Source of the DNA: Celeribacter neptunius
GTDB lineage: Bacteria > Pseudomonadota > Alphaproteobacteria > Rhodobacterales > Rhodobacteraceae
DNA length: 64,000 bases
Assembly: GCF_900113955.1 (NCBI RefSeq)
Contig: NZ_FORH01000003.1
Span: 186,001-250,000 of the forward strand
Direction of reading: 5' to 3'
Shown: piece after piece, positions 34,214 to 46,121 of the stretch
How the letters are laid out: each line of letters starts with the position of its first letter
Position numbering within the stretch: position 1 is the first letter of the stretch
Position numbers and translations under genes: made by a program
The notes under the pieces: generated by a model
Databases searched by the model: none
What the model was told of the DNA's origin: nothing
What the model saw: the letters and a program-made list of their open reading frames with translations, nothing else

Positions 34214-34839
34214 CGGTGCCCCTCGTATCACAGATCACGGCACATGAGGCGGGGCTGATCGGCTGCACTCAATGCGGCAAGGTCCATCGCCCGACCATCG
34301 TGCGCTGCACCCGCTGCGGCGCGGCCCTGCACCCGCGTGATAGCGCCAGCCTGCAACGGGTCTGGGCCTGGCTCATCGCCGGTCTGGTGGTCTATATCCC
34401 GGCCAATCTCTACCCGATGCTCGCCACCGCCAGCCTTGGAAAGACCACAGAGAATACCATCCTGGGCGGTGTTCTCGAACTGATCCGGCATGGTTCCTAC
34501 GGCGTCGCCGGCATCGTCTTTGTCGCCTCGATCGTGATCCCGGTGGCAAAATTCATCGCCATTGCCTTTCTGGCGCTGTCGATCCCACGCCGGGTAAAAC
34601 TGTCGCCCCATGCCCGTCACCGGCTCTTCGAGGTGGTCGAATTCATCGGCCGCTGGTCGATGATCGACGTGTTTGTGGTTGCGATCCTGTCTTCGCTGGT
34701 GAAACTCGACTTTGCTGCCACGATCACCCCGGGTGTCGCAGCGGTAAGTTTTGCCCTCTCCGTGGCCTTCACCATGATCGCCGCGCTGAGTTTCGATGAA
34801 CGCCTGATCTGGAGCCGCGCCGAACATGACGCAGAATGA
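34210..34839 (+). CDS. PqiA-domain protein, second half
   Basis: A 209-residue protein with a zinc-ribbon start (GCTQCGKVHRPTIVRCTRCGAA) and four membrane helices, the first with WAWLIAGLVVYIPANLYPML. The PANLYPML segment is characteristic of PqiA/YebS proteins. It equals the second PqiA domain, split from the first; the ATG at 34210 overlaps the first gene's stop. It partners PqiB in lipid or hydrophobic compound transport. It runs into the pqiB start, where the stop at 34839 lies eight bases before the chosen pqiB ATG. Confidence 0.85.
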   Translation: MTVPLVSQITAHEAGLIGCTQCGKVHRPTIVRCTRCGAALHPRDSASLQRVWAWLIAGLVVYIPANLYPMLATASLGKTTENTILGGVLELIRHGSYGVAGIVFVASIVIPVAKFIAIAFLALSIPRRVKLSPHARHRLFEVVEFIGRWSMIDVFVVAILSSLVKLDFAATITPGVAAVSFALSVAFTMIAALSFDERLIWSRAEHDAE

Positions 34840-34846
34840 GGACCAT

Positions 34847-36955
34847 ATGAGCAATACCCCTCAGCCCGCAGAGATGGACATCGAAGGGCCGAAACGCAGC
34901 TTCTGGCGCAATCTCTCGCTGGTCTGGCTGGTGCCGCTGGCCGCCCTCACCGTGACCCTGTTCATCGCCTGGCAAAGCTGGGCCGAGCGTGGCCAGCGCA
35001 TCGAGATCCGCTTTGAGAATGCCGCCGGGATCACCGCCGACGAGACCTCGCTGCGCTACCGCGACGTCAATATCGGCATGGTCGAGGATGTCACCTTTGC
35101 GCCCGATCTGAGCTCCGTCGTCGTCGGCGCCCGGATCGACCGGACCGTCGCCGACACCCTGCCCGCCGACGCCGAATTCTGGATCGTGCGCCCCGAGGTC
35201 TCGGCCAGCGGCGTCTCCGGCCTCTCGACCGTGCTCTCCGGCGCCTATATCCAGGCGGCATTCGAACCCAGCCCCGGCGCCGGCGTCACCGCGTTCAAGG
35301 GGCTCGACGATACGCCTTTGATCCTGCCCGGGATGCAGGGCACCAAGGTGACGCTCCGAAGCGACACCGGCGCCCAGCTCACCCCCGGCGCGCCGATTTT
35401 CCACAAGGGCATCGAGGTCGGCAAGATCGAGACCCCACGCCTGTTGGACGGTGGCAATGGCGTCGTGGTCGACGCCTTCATCGAGGCGCCTTATGACAAG
35501 CGGCTCACCACCGCCTCCCGGTTCTGGGAAGTCTCCGGTTTCTCCGTCGACATCGGCCCCGGGGGCCTCAGCCTCTCCGTCGGCTCGATCGCCTCGCTGG
35601 TGCGCGGCGGGCTGGCCTTTGACACGGTATTCTCCGGCGGCGGCGCGGTGCGACCGGGCCAGGTGTTCGACCTGTTCGACGATGAGGAAGCGGCACGCGA
35701 AAGCGTGTTCCGCGAAACCCTCGACAATGCCGTCGATCTGACCGTCGAATTCGACGAATCCGTGAGCGGGCTGGCCGCCGGTTCACCGGTGGTCTATCGC
35801 GGCGTGCGCATCGGCGCGGTGTCGCAGCTCGGCGCCTTCATCGAAGACGGGCCGGAAGGGCAGCAGGTCGTGCTGCGCACGGTGATTTCCATCGACCCGC
35901 ACCGGCTCGGGCTCGCGGCCGACGCACCGGCCTCCGAGATCATCGCCTTTTTCGCCAATGCGGTGAAAGGCGGGCTCAGGGCGCGACTGGCCTCGCAAAG
36001 CCTGTTCAGCCGTTCGCTCGTGGTGGAACTGGCGGAAATGCCCGAAGCCGCACCGGCAACACTGGGGATTTTCGCCGAGACCGCGCCGCTTCTGCCCTCC
36101 GTGCCCTCCGATTTGCCGGACGTAGGCGCCACCGCCGAAGGACTGCTGAACCGGGTCAACGATCTGCCGGTCGAAGAACTTCTGGATCAGACCATCGCCA
36201 CGCTGGCCGCGGTCGAAAGCCTCGCCGGCGACGAGAAACTCCGCGCTGCCCCCGATGCCTTTGTTGCGCTTCTGGATGATGCGCGGGGCCTTCTTGGCAA
36301 CCCGGACACGCAGGCGTTGCCCGCCGAGCTGAAAACCGCTGTCTCGGAACTGCGCGCCGTCTCCGAAGAGCTGCGTCAGGCCGATGCGGTGGGCAAGCTC
36401 GTGGCCGCCTTGGACGCCGCCTCAGAGGCCGCCACATCCGTCACCGAAGTCGCCGGTGACATCGAAGGCGCCACCGCCGAGCTGCCACAGCTTGTGCGCG
36501 ATCTGCAGGCCCTGACCGACAAGGCCAACAGTCTTCAGGTCGAAGATTTCCTCGCCTCGGCGCAGGGTTTTCTCGAGGGTGCCGACCGGTTGATCGACAC
36601 GGATGCCACCCGCGCCCTGCCCGCCAGCCTCACCGGCGCGCTGGACGAGGCCCGCGCCGCGCTTGCCGAGCTGCGCGCCGGGGGCGTGGTCGAAAACACC
36701 AACGCCACGCTCGCCTCGGCCCGCGATGCCGCCGCCGCCATCGAAGATGCGGCGCAGAGCCTGCCGGAGCTGTCAGCACGGATCGAGGCGCTGGTGGCCG
36801 AGGCCGAAAAGACGCTCGCCGGCTATGGCGGACAATCGAGCTTCAATCGTGAAACCTTGGCCTCGCTGCGTGAAGTGCGCGCGGCGGCCGAAGCGCTCAG
36901 CAAGCTTGCCCGCGCCATCGAGCGCAATCCCAATTCCCTCTTGTTCGGACGGTGA
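34847..36955 (+). CDS. pqiB: MCE-domain protein PqiB
   Basis: A 702-residue envelope protein. One N-terminal helix (VWLVPLAALTVTLFIAW) anchors it in the inner membrane. Three MlaD/MCE domains follow at about 42-130, 155-250 and 285-400, each with the RYRDVNIG/ FHKGIEVG/ YRGVRIG signature. A helical, Ala/Glu/Leu-rich C-terminal region (about 430-690) could form the periplasm-spanning tube or needle seen for PqiB. It is longer than E. coli PqiB (546) because of that tail. The ATG at 34847 follows GAGG; an ATG at 34826 is an alternative. It overlaps pqiC. Confidence 0.9.
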   Translation: MSNTPQPAEMDIEGPKRSFWRNLSLVWLVPLAALTVTLFIAWQSWAERGQRIEIRFENAAGITADETSLRYRDVNIGMVEDVTFAPDLSSVVVGARIDRTVADTLPADAEFWIVRPEVSASGVSGLSTVLSGAYIQAAFEPSPGAGVTAFKGLDDTPLILPGMQGTKVTLRSDTGAQLTPGAPIFHKGIEVGKIETPRLLDGGNGVVVDAFIEAPYDKRLTTASRFWEVSGFSVDIGPGGLSLSVGSIASLVRGGLAFDTVFSGGGAVRPGQVFDLFDDEEAARESVFRETLDNAVDLTVEFDESVSGLAAGSPVVYRGVRIGAVSQLGAFIEDGPEGQQVVLRTVISIDPHRLGLAADAPASEIIAFFANAVKGGLRARLASQSLFSRSLVVELAEMPEAAPATLGIFAETAPLLPSVPSDLPDVGATAEGLLNRVNDLPVEELLDQTIATLAAVESLAGDEKLRAAPDAFVALLDDARGLLGNPDTQALPAELKTAVSELRAVSEELRQADAVGKLVAALDAASEAATSVTEVAGDIEGATAELPQLVRDLQALTDKANSLQVEDFLASAQGFLEGADRLIDTDATRALPASLTGALDEARAALAELRAGGVVENTNATLASARDAAAAIEDAAQSLPELSARIEALVAEAEKTLAGYGGQSSFNRETLASLREVRAAAEALSKLARAIERNPNSLLFGR

Positions 36956-36960
36956 TCCAG

Positions 36961-37521
36961 ATGTTTCGTTTTCTTCCGCTCTCGCTCCTGCTCCTCACCG
37001 CCTGTGGCGCGCCGGAGCCGCTCTACATGATCGACACGCCGCAAGACCTGGTGGAGGGCAAGCTGCGGCTGCAAGTGGCGACGCTCGAAATCCGCGAGGT
37101 CTCGCTGCCGGCCTATGCCGAAGAGTCGCAAATCCTGCTGGAAAGCGGCGATGGCGCATTGAGCCCGATCAAGGATGCGCTTTGGGCCGATGAACCGACC
37201 CGCGCCGCAACCCTGTTGCTGGCGGATCGGATCGCCGCGCGGAGCCGGTCGACCGTGGCGGCCGAACCCTGGCCTTTGGAGACCCCGGCACAGGCCGCCG
37301 TACATGTGCAAGTGTCGCAAATGGTGGCGCGCGCCGCCGGACGCCTCGACCTGAAAGGCCAGTTTGCTGTCTCGTCTTATGACCATGTGATCCGCGAACG
37401 GATTGTCCGTTTCGACATCTCAGCGCCGCTGGCAGAATCCAGCCCGGGAGGGATTGCCAAGGCCTCGGGCGAAGCGCTGAAACAATTGGCGGATCAGATC
37501 GTGCAGGAGCTGGCGCGGTAA
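36961..37521 (+). CDS. pqiC: PqiC-like outer-membrane lipoprotein
   Basis: A 186-residue ABC-transport-auxiliary lipoprotein. The signal peptide MFRFLPLSLLLLTACGAP ends in a lipobox LTAC with Cys15. The mature part has EPLYMIDTPQDLVEGKLRLQ, split across beta strands, and a C-terminal KQLADQIVQEL helix typical of the family. It would sit in the outer membrane and receive PqiB. A GTG at 36952 overlapping the pqiB stop is an alternative start; the ATG gives a cleaner signal peptide. It closes the pqi operon. Confidence 0.88.
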   Translation: MFRFLPLSLLLLTACGAPEPLYMIDTPQDLVEGKLRLQVATLEIREVSLPAYAEESQILLESGDGALSPIKDALWADEPTRAATLLLADRIAARSRSTVAAEPWPLETPAQAAVHVQVSQMVARAAGRLDLKGQFAVSSYDHVIRERIVRFDISAPLAESSPGGIAKASGEALKQLADQIVQELAR

Positions 37522-37599
37522 GACGAGTCACCAATTTCCTGTCAAGAGATATCTACATATTGACAGCCCTTGCGAATTTTCATCTACATGATGTTGCTT

Positions 37600-37765
37600 C
37601 GGTTCTGTCGACGTCGAGTCGATGGCTAAGAGGGAAGCCGGTGAAATTCCGGCGCTGCCCCCGCAACTGTAAGCGGTGAGCACGGCTGATCATGCCACTG
37701 GGGAAAACGCCCCGGGAAGGCCAGCCAAGCATTGATCCGCGAAGTCAGGAGACCTGCCGCGAGCA
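37600..37765 (+). ncRNA. Cobalamin riboswitch upstream of nrdHIEF
   Basis: Recognisable elements in order: AGAGGGAAGCCGGTGA with the partner TCCGGCGCTGCCCCCGCAA and CTGTAAGCGG (37629-37675), the B12-box-like GCCACTG (37694-37700), GGGAAGG, and GAAGTCAGGAGACCTGCC (37741-37758). Together these are the conserved core of the B12 aptamer. About 110 bases, including a CGAAC/GTTCG hairpin, separate it from the nrdH start and would be the expression platform. With adenosylcobalamin bound, class Ib ribonucleotide reductase would be turned down. Confidence 0.95.
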
Positions 37766-37874
37766 TGACAAGTACCACGAACGGAGGGTTCGGGGGCGTG
37801 TTTGTGGCGGTCCTGTCCTTTGATTTGGCTCCCCCTGCTCGTCCTCGGCTGAACGCAAAGAGCAAGAGGACATC

Positions 37875-38120
37875 ATGAGCATCACTCCCAATATCACCGC
37901 CAACATCACCGTCTATTCCAAACCGGCCTGCGTGCAATGCACCGCCACCACCCGGGCGCTCGATGCCAGGGGATTGGCCTATGACATCATCGATCTGACC
38001 GAGGATGCAGACGCGATGAACCATGTCACAGGCCTCGGCTACCGGCAGGCGCCGGTGGTGATCGCCGGTGAGGATCATTGGTCCGGGTTTCGTCCCGACA
38101 TGATCGCCAATCTCAACTGA
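37875..38120 (+). CDS. nrdH: Glutaredoxin-like protein NrdH
   Basis: An 81-residue thioredoxin-fold reductant for class Ib ribonucleotide reductase. The active site is CVQC (residues 16-19), and WSGFRPDMI near the end is the NrdH signature. AGAGGA lies five bases before the ATG. It is the first gene under the cobalamin riboswitch, and nrdI follows after three bases. It would be reduced by thioredoxin reductase. Confidence 0.95.
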   Translation: MSITPNITANITVYSKPACVQCTATTRALDARGLAYDIIDLTEDADAMNHVTGLGYRQAPVVIAGEDHWSGFRPDMIANLN

Positions 38121-38123
38121 GCC

Positions 38124-38545
38124 ATGCCGGAGGGCTCGCAACCGCGCGTCCCGGACATCGTCTTCTACTCTTCCAGATCGGAAAACACCCTGCGCTTCGT
38201 GGGCGGTCTCGGCCTGCCCGCAGCACGCATTCCGATTTCGCCGAAAGATGCGATGCCGGCGATCGCCCGCCCCTATGTGCTGATCTGCCCGACCTATGCG
38301 GATGGGATGGGCCAGGGCGCGGTGCCGAAACAGGTGATCCGCTTTCTCAACGCTCCGACGCGGCGCGCCCGGATCGTCGGCGTGATCGCCTCAGGGAACA
38401 GAAATTTCGGTGCGACCTACGCGCTCGCGGGTCGCATCATCGCCACCAAATGCAATGTGCCGCTGCTCTACAGGTTTGAGCTGGCCGGCACGCCAACAGA
38501 TATTGCCCGCACCCGCGCCGGGCTTGAAACCCTCGGGAGAGAGCT

Positions 38546-38564
<19 letters not shown>
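38124..38564 (+). CDS. nrdI: NrdI flavodoxin-like protein
   Basis: A 146-residue flavodoxin-type protein that supplies superoxide to assemble the dimanganese-tyrosyl cofactor of NrdF. The opening [19 protein letters not shown] binds FMN phosphate. Later segments are [20 protein letters not shown] and [17 protein letters not shown], both typical of NrdI. Its stop overlaps the nrdE start by 19 bases. Confidence 0.95.
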
Positions 38565-41676
<3,112 letters not shown>

Positions 41677-41696
41677 AAGCGTGACCGGGTTGGGGC

Positions 41697-42515
41697 TTAC
41701 TGCCCCAGCCCTTCGCGGGTGAGCCAGTCCATCGAGGGCATGATCCCCGAGACCGAGCGCAGTTCCAGAATGAGATGCGGGTCGGCCTCGATTTGGTCGA
41801 GCGCGCGGAACACTTCGTGCCAGCGCACCGTGCCTTCCCCAATCGCCCAATGCCGGTCGGCAAAGCCGTCGGCGTCCTGCAGGTGAACATGGCCGAGCAT
41901 CTCGCCCGCCGAACGGATGAACACATCGACCGGACGCGCGCCGGTGGCGCCATGGGCGTAATGCGCGTGACCTGTGTCGACGGAGAGTTTGATCGCTTCA
42001 CTGTCGAAACTGCGGGCGAGGATCTTGCGGTCCTCCGGATCGATATCCTCGATATTCTCCAACATGAGCGTGAGACCCATGTTTTCGGCGCGTTTCACCA
42101 CGTCCCTCAGGCTGTCATGCACCAACTCGATCACCCGACCCCTCGCTCCCGCGTGCAGGTCGAGATTGTGCCAGTCCCATGTGGTGTAGGGCGAATGGAT
42201 CACCATGAAGCGGGCGCCGAGCGCCTCGGCCACGTCGAGCCCCTGCATCATGCGTTTGGCCACGATCGCCCGGATCTCCGGGTCGGGGTTCGACAAAGAC
42301 AGGCCCCAGAACGGACCATGGATGCCCAAACGCCCGTTATGGCCGTCGAGCTGTTTCTTGGCCTCCTCGACCAGCCCCTGCCAGTCGCCGGAGATCAGAA
42401 GCTCCGGCCAGAAGAAGCTCTGGATCTCCAAGTCACGGTCCTTCTCGATCAGCCAGTCGCGAAACTGCGGCAGGTCCTCGACCATCAGCGCGGCGCCAAT
42501 CACGGGCAGGGTCAT
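41697..42515 (-). CDS. Sugar phosphate isomerase/epimerase family protein
   Basis: A 272-residue TIM-barrel protein of the xylose-isomerase-like/AP-endonuclease-2 family. Metal-site-like residues lie in MVIHSPY, LMLENIED (Glu), LSVDTGHAHYAHG (Asp, His) and LGHVHLQDADG (His, Asp), finishing with LILELRS (Glu). It likely isomerises or epimerises a sugar or hydrolyses a related compound; the substrate is unknown. It is last in the minus-strand sugar operon, 76 bases after the ATPase gene, and is convergent with nrdF. Confidence 0.82.
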   Translation of the reverse strand: MTLPVIGAALMVEDLPQFRDWLIEKDRDLEIQSFFWPELLISGDWQGLVEEAKKQLDGHNGRLGIHGPFWGLSLSNPDPEIRAIVAKRMMQGLDVAEALGARFMVIHSPYTTWDWHNLDLHAGARGRVIELVHDSLRDVVKRAENMGLTLMLENIEDIDPEDRKILARSFDSEAIKLSVDTGHAHYAHGATGARPVDVFIRSAGEMLGHVHLQDADGFADRHWAIGEGTVRWHEVFRALDQIEADPHLILELRSVSGIMPSMDWLTREGLGQ

Positions 42516-42591
42516 GTCTCTCTCCTATCGTTGCTCGGCGCCACCCTAGGCGCCGAGCATCACGGGAGAATGACAGATCAGCGAGAACGGT

Positions 42592-43602
42592 TCAGCGGAT
42601 CGCGAGACCTTCCGCGTCAAACAGATGGCTGCGGCCTTCGCCGAACTTGAGCCCAACTTTCTGCCCCGGTTGATGCGGCGCATCGCCTAGGTCGCGAATG
42701 GTCATCTGACCGGCGCCGTTTTCGGCATCGACGATGACATAGGTGTCGGCGCCCAAGTATTCGACCACATCGACCGTACCGTCCAGATCGCCCTGACCGG
42801 GCTCCACGATGGTGATATGTTCGGGGCGAATGCCGAAATCCTTACCCTTGTCGCCCTCGCCCACGGCAGAGGCCGGGATGACATTCATCTTCGGCGAACC
42901 GATGAATTGCGCGACAAACAGATTGCCGGGGCGCTCGTAGAGTTCCTTCGGCGAACCGACCTGCGCGATCTTGCCGGCTTCCAGCACCACAATCCGGTCG
43001 GCGAGTGTCATCGCCTCGACCTGATCATGGGTCACATAGATCATGGTCGACTCGAGCGAGCGGTGCAGTTTCGCCAGCTCATAGCGCATCTCGACCCTGA
43101 GCGCGGCGTCGAGGTTCGACAGTGGTTCGTCAAATAGAAACGCCGTCGGGTCACGCACGATGGAGCGGCCGATGGCGACCCGTTGGCGTTGCCCGCCAGA
43201 GAGGTCTTTCGGCCGCCGATCAAGATAATCGGTGAGTTTCAGCACATGTGCCGCCTCATCGACCTTTTTGGCGATCTCGTCCTTTGGCTCACCCGCCGCT
43301 TTCAGAGCAAAGCCCACGTTGTCGCGCACCGACATATGCGGGTAGAGCGCGTAGGACTGGAACACCATGGCGAGACCGCGTTTCGACGGCGGCTCGGCGG
43401 TGGCGTCCCGCTCACCGACAAAGATCTTGCCGCGCGAGGTTTCCTCGAGGCCCGCAATCATCCTGAGAAGCGTGGATTTGCCACAGCCCGACGGGCCGAC
43501 GAAAATGATGAATTCGCCCTCTTCGATCTTGAGATCGACGCCCTTGATCACCTGAACATTGCCGAACCATTTCTCGACGGCCTGTAACTCGATGCTTGCC
43601 AT
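42592..43602 (-). CDS. Sugar ABC transporter ATPase (UgpC/MalK type)
   Basis: A 336-residue ATPase. Walker [10 protein letters not shown] (about 37-45), signature [18 protein letters not shown], Walker [16 protein letters not shown], then the regulatory OB-like domain with DFGIRPEHITIVEPGQG. It energises the two permeases encoded upstream. Single base separation from the glycoside hydrolase gene shows operon membership. The MalK-like family does not identify the sugar. Confidence 0.93.
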   Translation of the reverse strand: MASIELQAVEKWFGNVQVIKGVDLKIEEGEFIIFVGPSGCGKSTLLRMIAGLEETSRGKIFVGERDATAEPPSKRGLAMVFQSYALYPHMSVRDNVGFALKAAGEPKDEIAKKVDEAAHVLKLTDYLDRRPKDLSGGQRQRVAIGRSIVRDPTAFLFDEPLSNLDAALRVEMRYELAKLHRSLESTMIYVTHDQVEAMTLADRIVVLEAGKIAQVGSPKELYERPGNLFVAQFIGSPKMNVIPASAVGEGDKGKDFGIRPEHITIVEPGQGDLDGTVDVVEYLGADTYVIVDAENGAGQMTIRDLGDAPHQPGQKVGLKFGEGRSHLFDAEGLAIR

Positions 43603-43603
43603 G

Positions 43604-44905
43604 TTATCTCTCCTTGTCTGCCGCGAGCGGGGTGCGGCCCTGACCGCACCAGGTTAGCCAGACGGCAGCCGTCCAGCCAAAGGACGGGCCGCCACAGGGC
43701 GTCCCATCGATCGGATCGTAATATTCCCAGAAGCCGCCCGCCTCGATCAGCCGGGCGGTCTCATCGCGCAACCGTTCCTCGGCCTGCAGGCGTCCCATGT
43801 CCTTGAGCCCCATGGCGATCAGTGAGTTGACCACCGGCCAGGTCGGGCCGCGCCAGTAGCGCCGCGGCTCGAACCGCTCGCTGTCGGGATCGGCCGAGGG
43901 GATGCCATAGGCAACCTTGTCCCAGGCGCGGGCGAAATGCGCATCCTGCGCCGGGCGCGAGACCCCCGCCAGATAGGCGAGGAAGGCACCGGAGCCTAGC
44001 ACATTGGCGAATTCACCGCTGCGGATGTCATAGGCATCGAACCAGCCATGATCGGCATTCCACAGCTTGCCTGCGCCTTCGCGCAAACGCGCCTCCTGGG
44101 CCTTCAGCTCCGCCGTATCGGCACCAAGGATGTTCCCCAGTTCGATCAGGTCGGCATAGGCACGCATGAGCACGAAGGTGATGCCCGGATCGGCCATGAG
44201 GAACGGCCCGTTCTCGATCATCTCCCGGTCGTCCCAGTTCACGGAACGGCCAAAGGCGAGGATCGAGAGATAGCGGTCGTAATCCGAGGCCACCGGCCGT
44301 TGATCGGCGTTCAGAAGCCCGAGATCCCGCCGGCTGTTTGCACGGGATTTCACGATGAACGGATCGCTGTCATCGACCGGCACCCCGGCCATGCCGATGT
44401 CCCAGTCCGGGCAGTTGTCGCGACCGGATTCCCAAGGGTGCGTGATCGCGACCGGCCCGTCGAAACAGCGCTCCCTGAGCCACCACGCGTGCCATGCGAC
44501 GAGCTTTGGATAGAGCGCCTTGACATGCGGCAGGCCAGCTTCGGGATCGACCTCATAGATCTTGCGAATGAGCGTCGCGGCCACCGGCGGTTGCGAAATC
44601 CCCGAGGTCGGCGGGCTTTGGTGCGCGCCCCAGACATCGGGGCCGGGGAAATACTCCGGATCGACTTCGTGGAACACCATATGGGGCACCATGCCGCTCG
44701 GCCATTGCGAGGCGAACAAGAGCTCGACCTCGGCCCAGGCGCGGGGGATATCGAAGGTCGCATAGCCCCAGGCCGAGAACATGCTGTCCCAGTTCCATTG
44801 GAACGGGTAGAGCCGCGCGGTCGGGATGGTATAGCCACCACGGTCATTGCCCAGAAGCACGTCGCGGGCGGCCTGATCGAGCGGTTTCGTCAGTGTCTGT
44901 GTCAT
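43604..44905 (-). CDS. Glycoside hydrolase, GH63/MGH1-like
   Basis: A 433-residue (alpha/alpha)6-barrel hydrolase. Recognisable parts are the N-terminal LYPFQWNWDSMF and SQWPSGMVPH, the central HPWESGRDNCPDWD and the C-terminal WRGPTWPVVNSL and GGFWEYYDPIDG. These resemble GH63 enzymes including bacterial mannosylglycerate/glucosylglycerate hydrolases (MGH1-like), so the substrate could be such a compatible solute or another alpha-glycoside. No signal peptide, so it works on imported substrate. It overlaps nothing but is only four bases from the permease gene. Confidence 0.8.
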   Translation of the reverse strand: MTQTLTKPLDQAARDVLLGNDRGGYTIPTARLYPFQWNWDSMFSAWGYATFDIPRAWAEVELLFASQWPSGMVPHMVFHEVDPEYFPGPDVWGAHQSPPTSGISQPPVAATLIRKIYEVDPEAGLPHVKALYPKLVAWHAWWLRERCFDGPVAITHPWESGRDNCPDWDIGMAGVPVDDSDPFIVKSRANSRRDLGLLNADQRPVASDYDRYLSILAFGRSVNWDDREMIENGPFLMADPGITFVLMRAYADLIELGNILGADTAELKAQEARLREGAGKLWNADHGWFDAYDIRSGEFANVLGSGAFLAYLAGVSRPAQDAHFARAWDKVAYGIPSADPDSERFEPRRYWRGPTWPVVNSLIAMGLKDMGRLQAEERLRDETARLIEAGGFWEYYDPIDGTPCGGPSFGWTAAVWLTWCGQGRTPLAADKER

Positions 44906-44909
44906 GTCA

Positions 44910-46121
44910 TTACCCTTTCACCGAACCGGCAGTCAGGCCCTTGGTCATGAATTTCTCAAGCCCGAGGAACAGCGCCATGATCGGCACGGTGGCGATCACC
45001 GAACCGGCCATCAGGTGTTGCCGCGGGATTTCCGAGGAGTTGAGCGAGGCGATGCCGCGCGTCAGCGTGAATTTCGACGGATCGTCCAGCAGCATGAAGG
45101 CCAGAAGGAATTCGTTCCAGGCGATCATGAAAACGTAGAGCGACACCGAGGCCAGCGCCGGCAGCGACAGCGGCAGGGTGATTTTCCAGATCACCTGCAG
45201 CCTTGAGAGCCCGTCCATCAGACCGGCTTCCTCGACTTCTGAGGGCAGACCCCGGAAATAGCCCTGAAGCATGTAGAGCGCCACGGGGATGGTCGTCACC
45301 GGGTAGATCATCACGATCCCCACGATGGAGTTTCGCAGCCCCATCATCGAAAACGCGATGTAGATCGGCAGCGCCAGAACGATCATCGGCACCATGTAAA
45401 TGAGCAGGATCGAACGCGAGAACGCCGCCTGCCCCCGAAATCTGAGCCGCGCCACGGCATAGGCGCCGGGGATCGCAAACAAGAGCGTGATCAGCACGGT
45501 CAGCACGGAAATGTAGAACGAGGTCCACATGTAAGTGCCGAAATTGAACTCTGTCATCAGCTCGACATAGGACCGGAACAGCCCCCAGCCCTGGGTGAGA
45601 TCGATCGAGAAATCCAACGGGTTCTGCATCAGCTGCGCCTGATTTTTCAGGCTGGTCATCACCATCACGTAGAAGGGAATGACGACAATGGCGGTGAAGA
45701 AAATATAACCGAAGCCCTTGAGCGTGCGGATCACCGCATCCTCGAACTCATGCCGGGTGAGCGCCCCCATGGAAAGCTCTTCGACAAAGACTTTCAGCGG
45801 CCAGCCGATACCAATCCCCATGAACAGGGCGGCAACGATCCGCGCCAGCGTCGAGGCATTGCCGGTCAGAACCGGACCGACCCCGAGGGTAAGCGCGACG
45901 ACATAGACCCCGACAAGCACGCCAGCGGCGATCAGCGCCGTGCCCCGCCAGACCAGCGCCAGGCCGGTCGGAATGCCGAAGATCACCGACCAGATCAGCG
46001 AGGGACGGAAGGCCTCACCGGTGGCGAAACTCATCGCCACGGCGACGGTCACCGCCAGCACAAAGGTCCAGAGCACGCCCAGAACAGGCCCGGTGAGATA
46101 TCCGAAACGGAGGTGTTTCAT
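44910..46121 (-). CDS. Sugar ABC transporter permease (MalG type) with N-terminal extension
   Basis: A 403-residue permease, about 120 residues longer than typical MalG-like proteins. The C-terminal 270 residues are the canonical core with the EAA loop VEEAGLMDGLSRLQVIWKIT and the late segment MAGSVIATVPIMALFLGLEKF. The N-terminal part holds about four extra hydrophobic segments (residues 8-30, 41-57, 62-82 and 88-108). It pairs with the preceding permease; the two genes overlap by four bases. The C-terminal KGLTAGSVKG is typical. Confidence 0.88.
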   Translation of the reverse strand: MKHLRFGYLTGPVLGVLWTFVLAVTVAVAMSFATGEAFRPSLIWSVIFGIPTGLALVWRGTALIAAGVLVGVYVVALTLGVGPVLTGNASTLARIVAALFMGIGIGWPLKVFVEELSMGALTRHEFEDAVIRTLKGFGYIFFTAIVVIPFYVMVMTSLKNQAQLMQNPLDFSIDLTQGWGLFRSYVELMTEFNFGTYMWTSFYISVLTVLITLLFAIPGAYAVARLRFRGQAAFSRSILLIYMVPMIVLALPIYIAFSMMGLRNSIVGIVMIYPVTTIPVALYMLQGYFRGLPSEVEEAGLMDGLSRLQVIWKITLPLSLPALASVSLYVFMIAWNEFLLAFMLLDDPSKFTLTRGIASLNSSEIPRQHLMAGSVIATVPIMALFLGLEKFMTKGLTAGSVKG

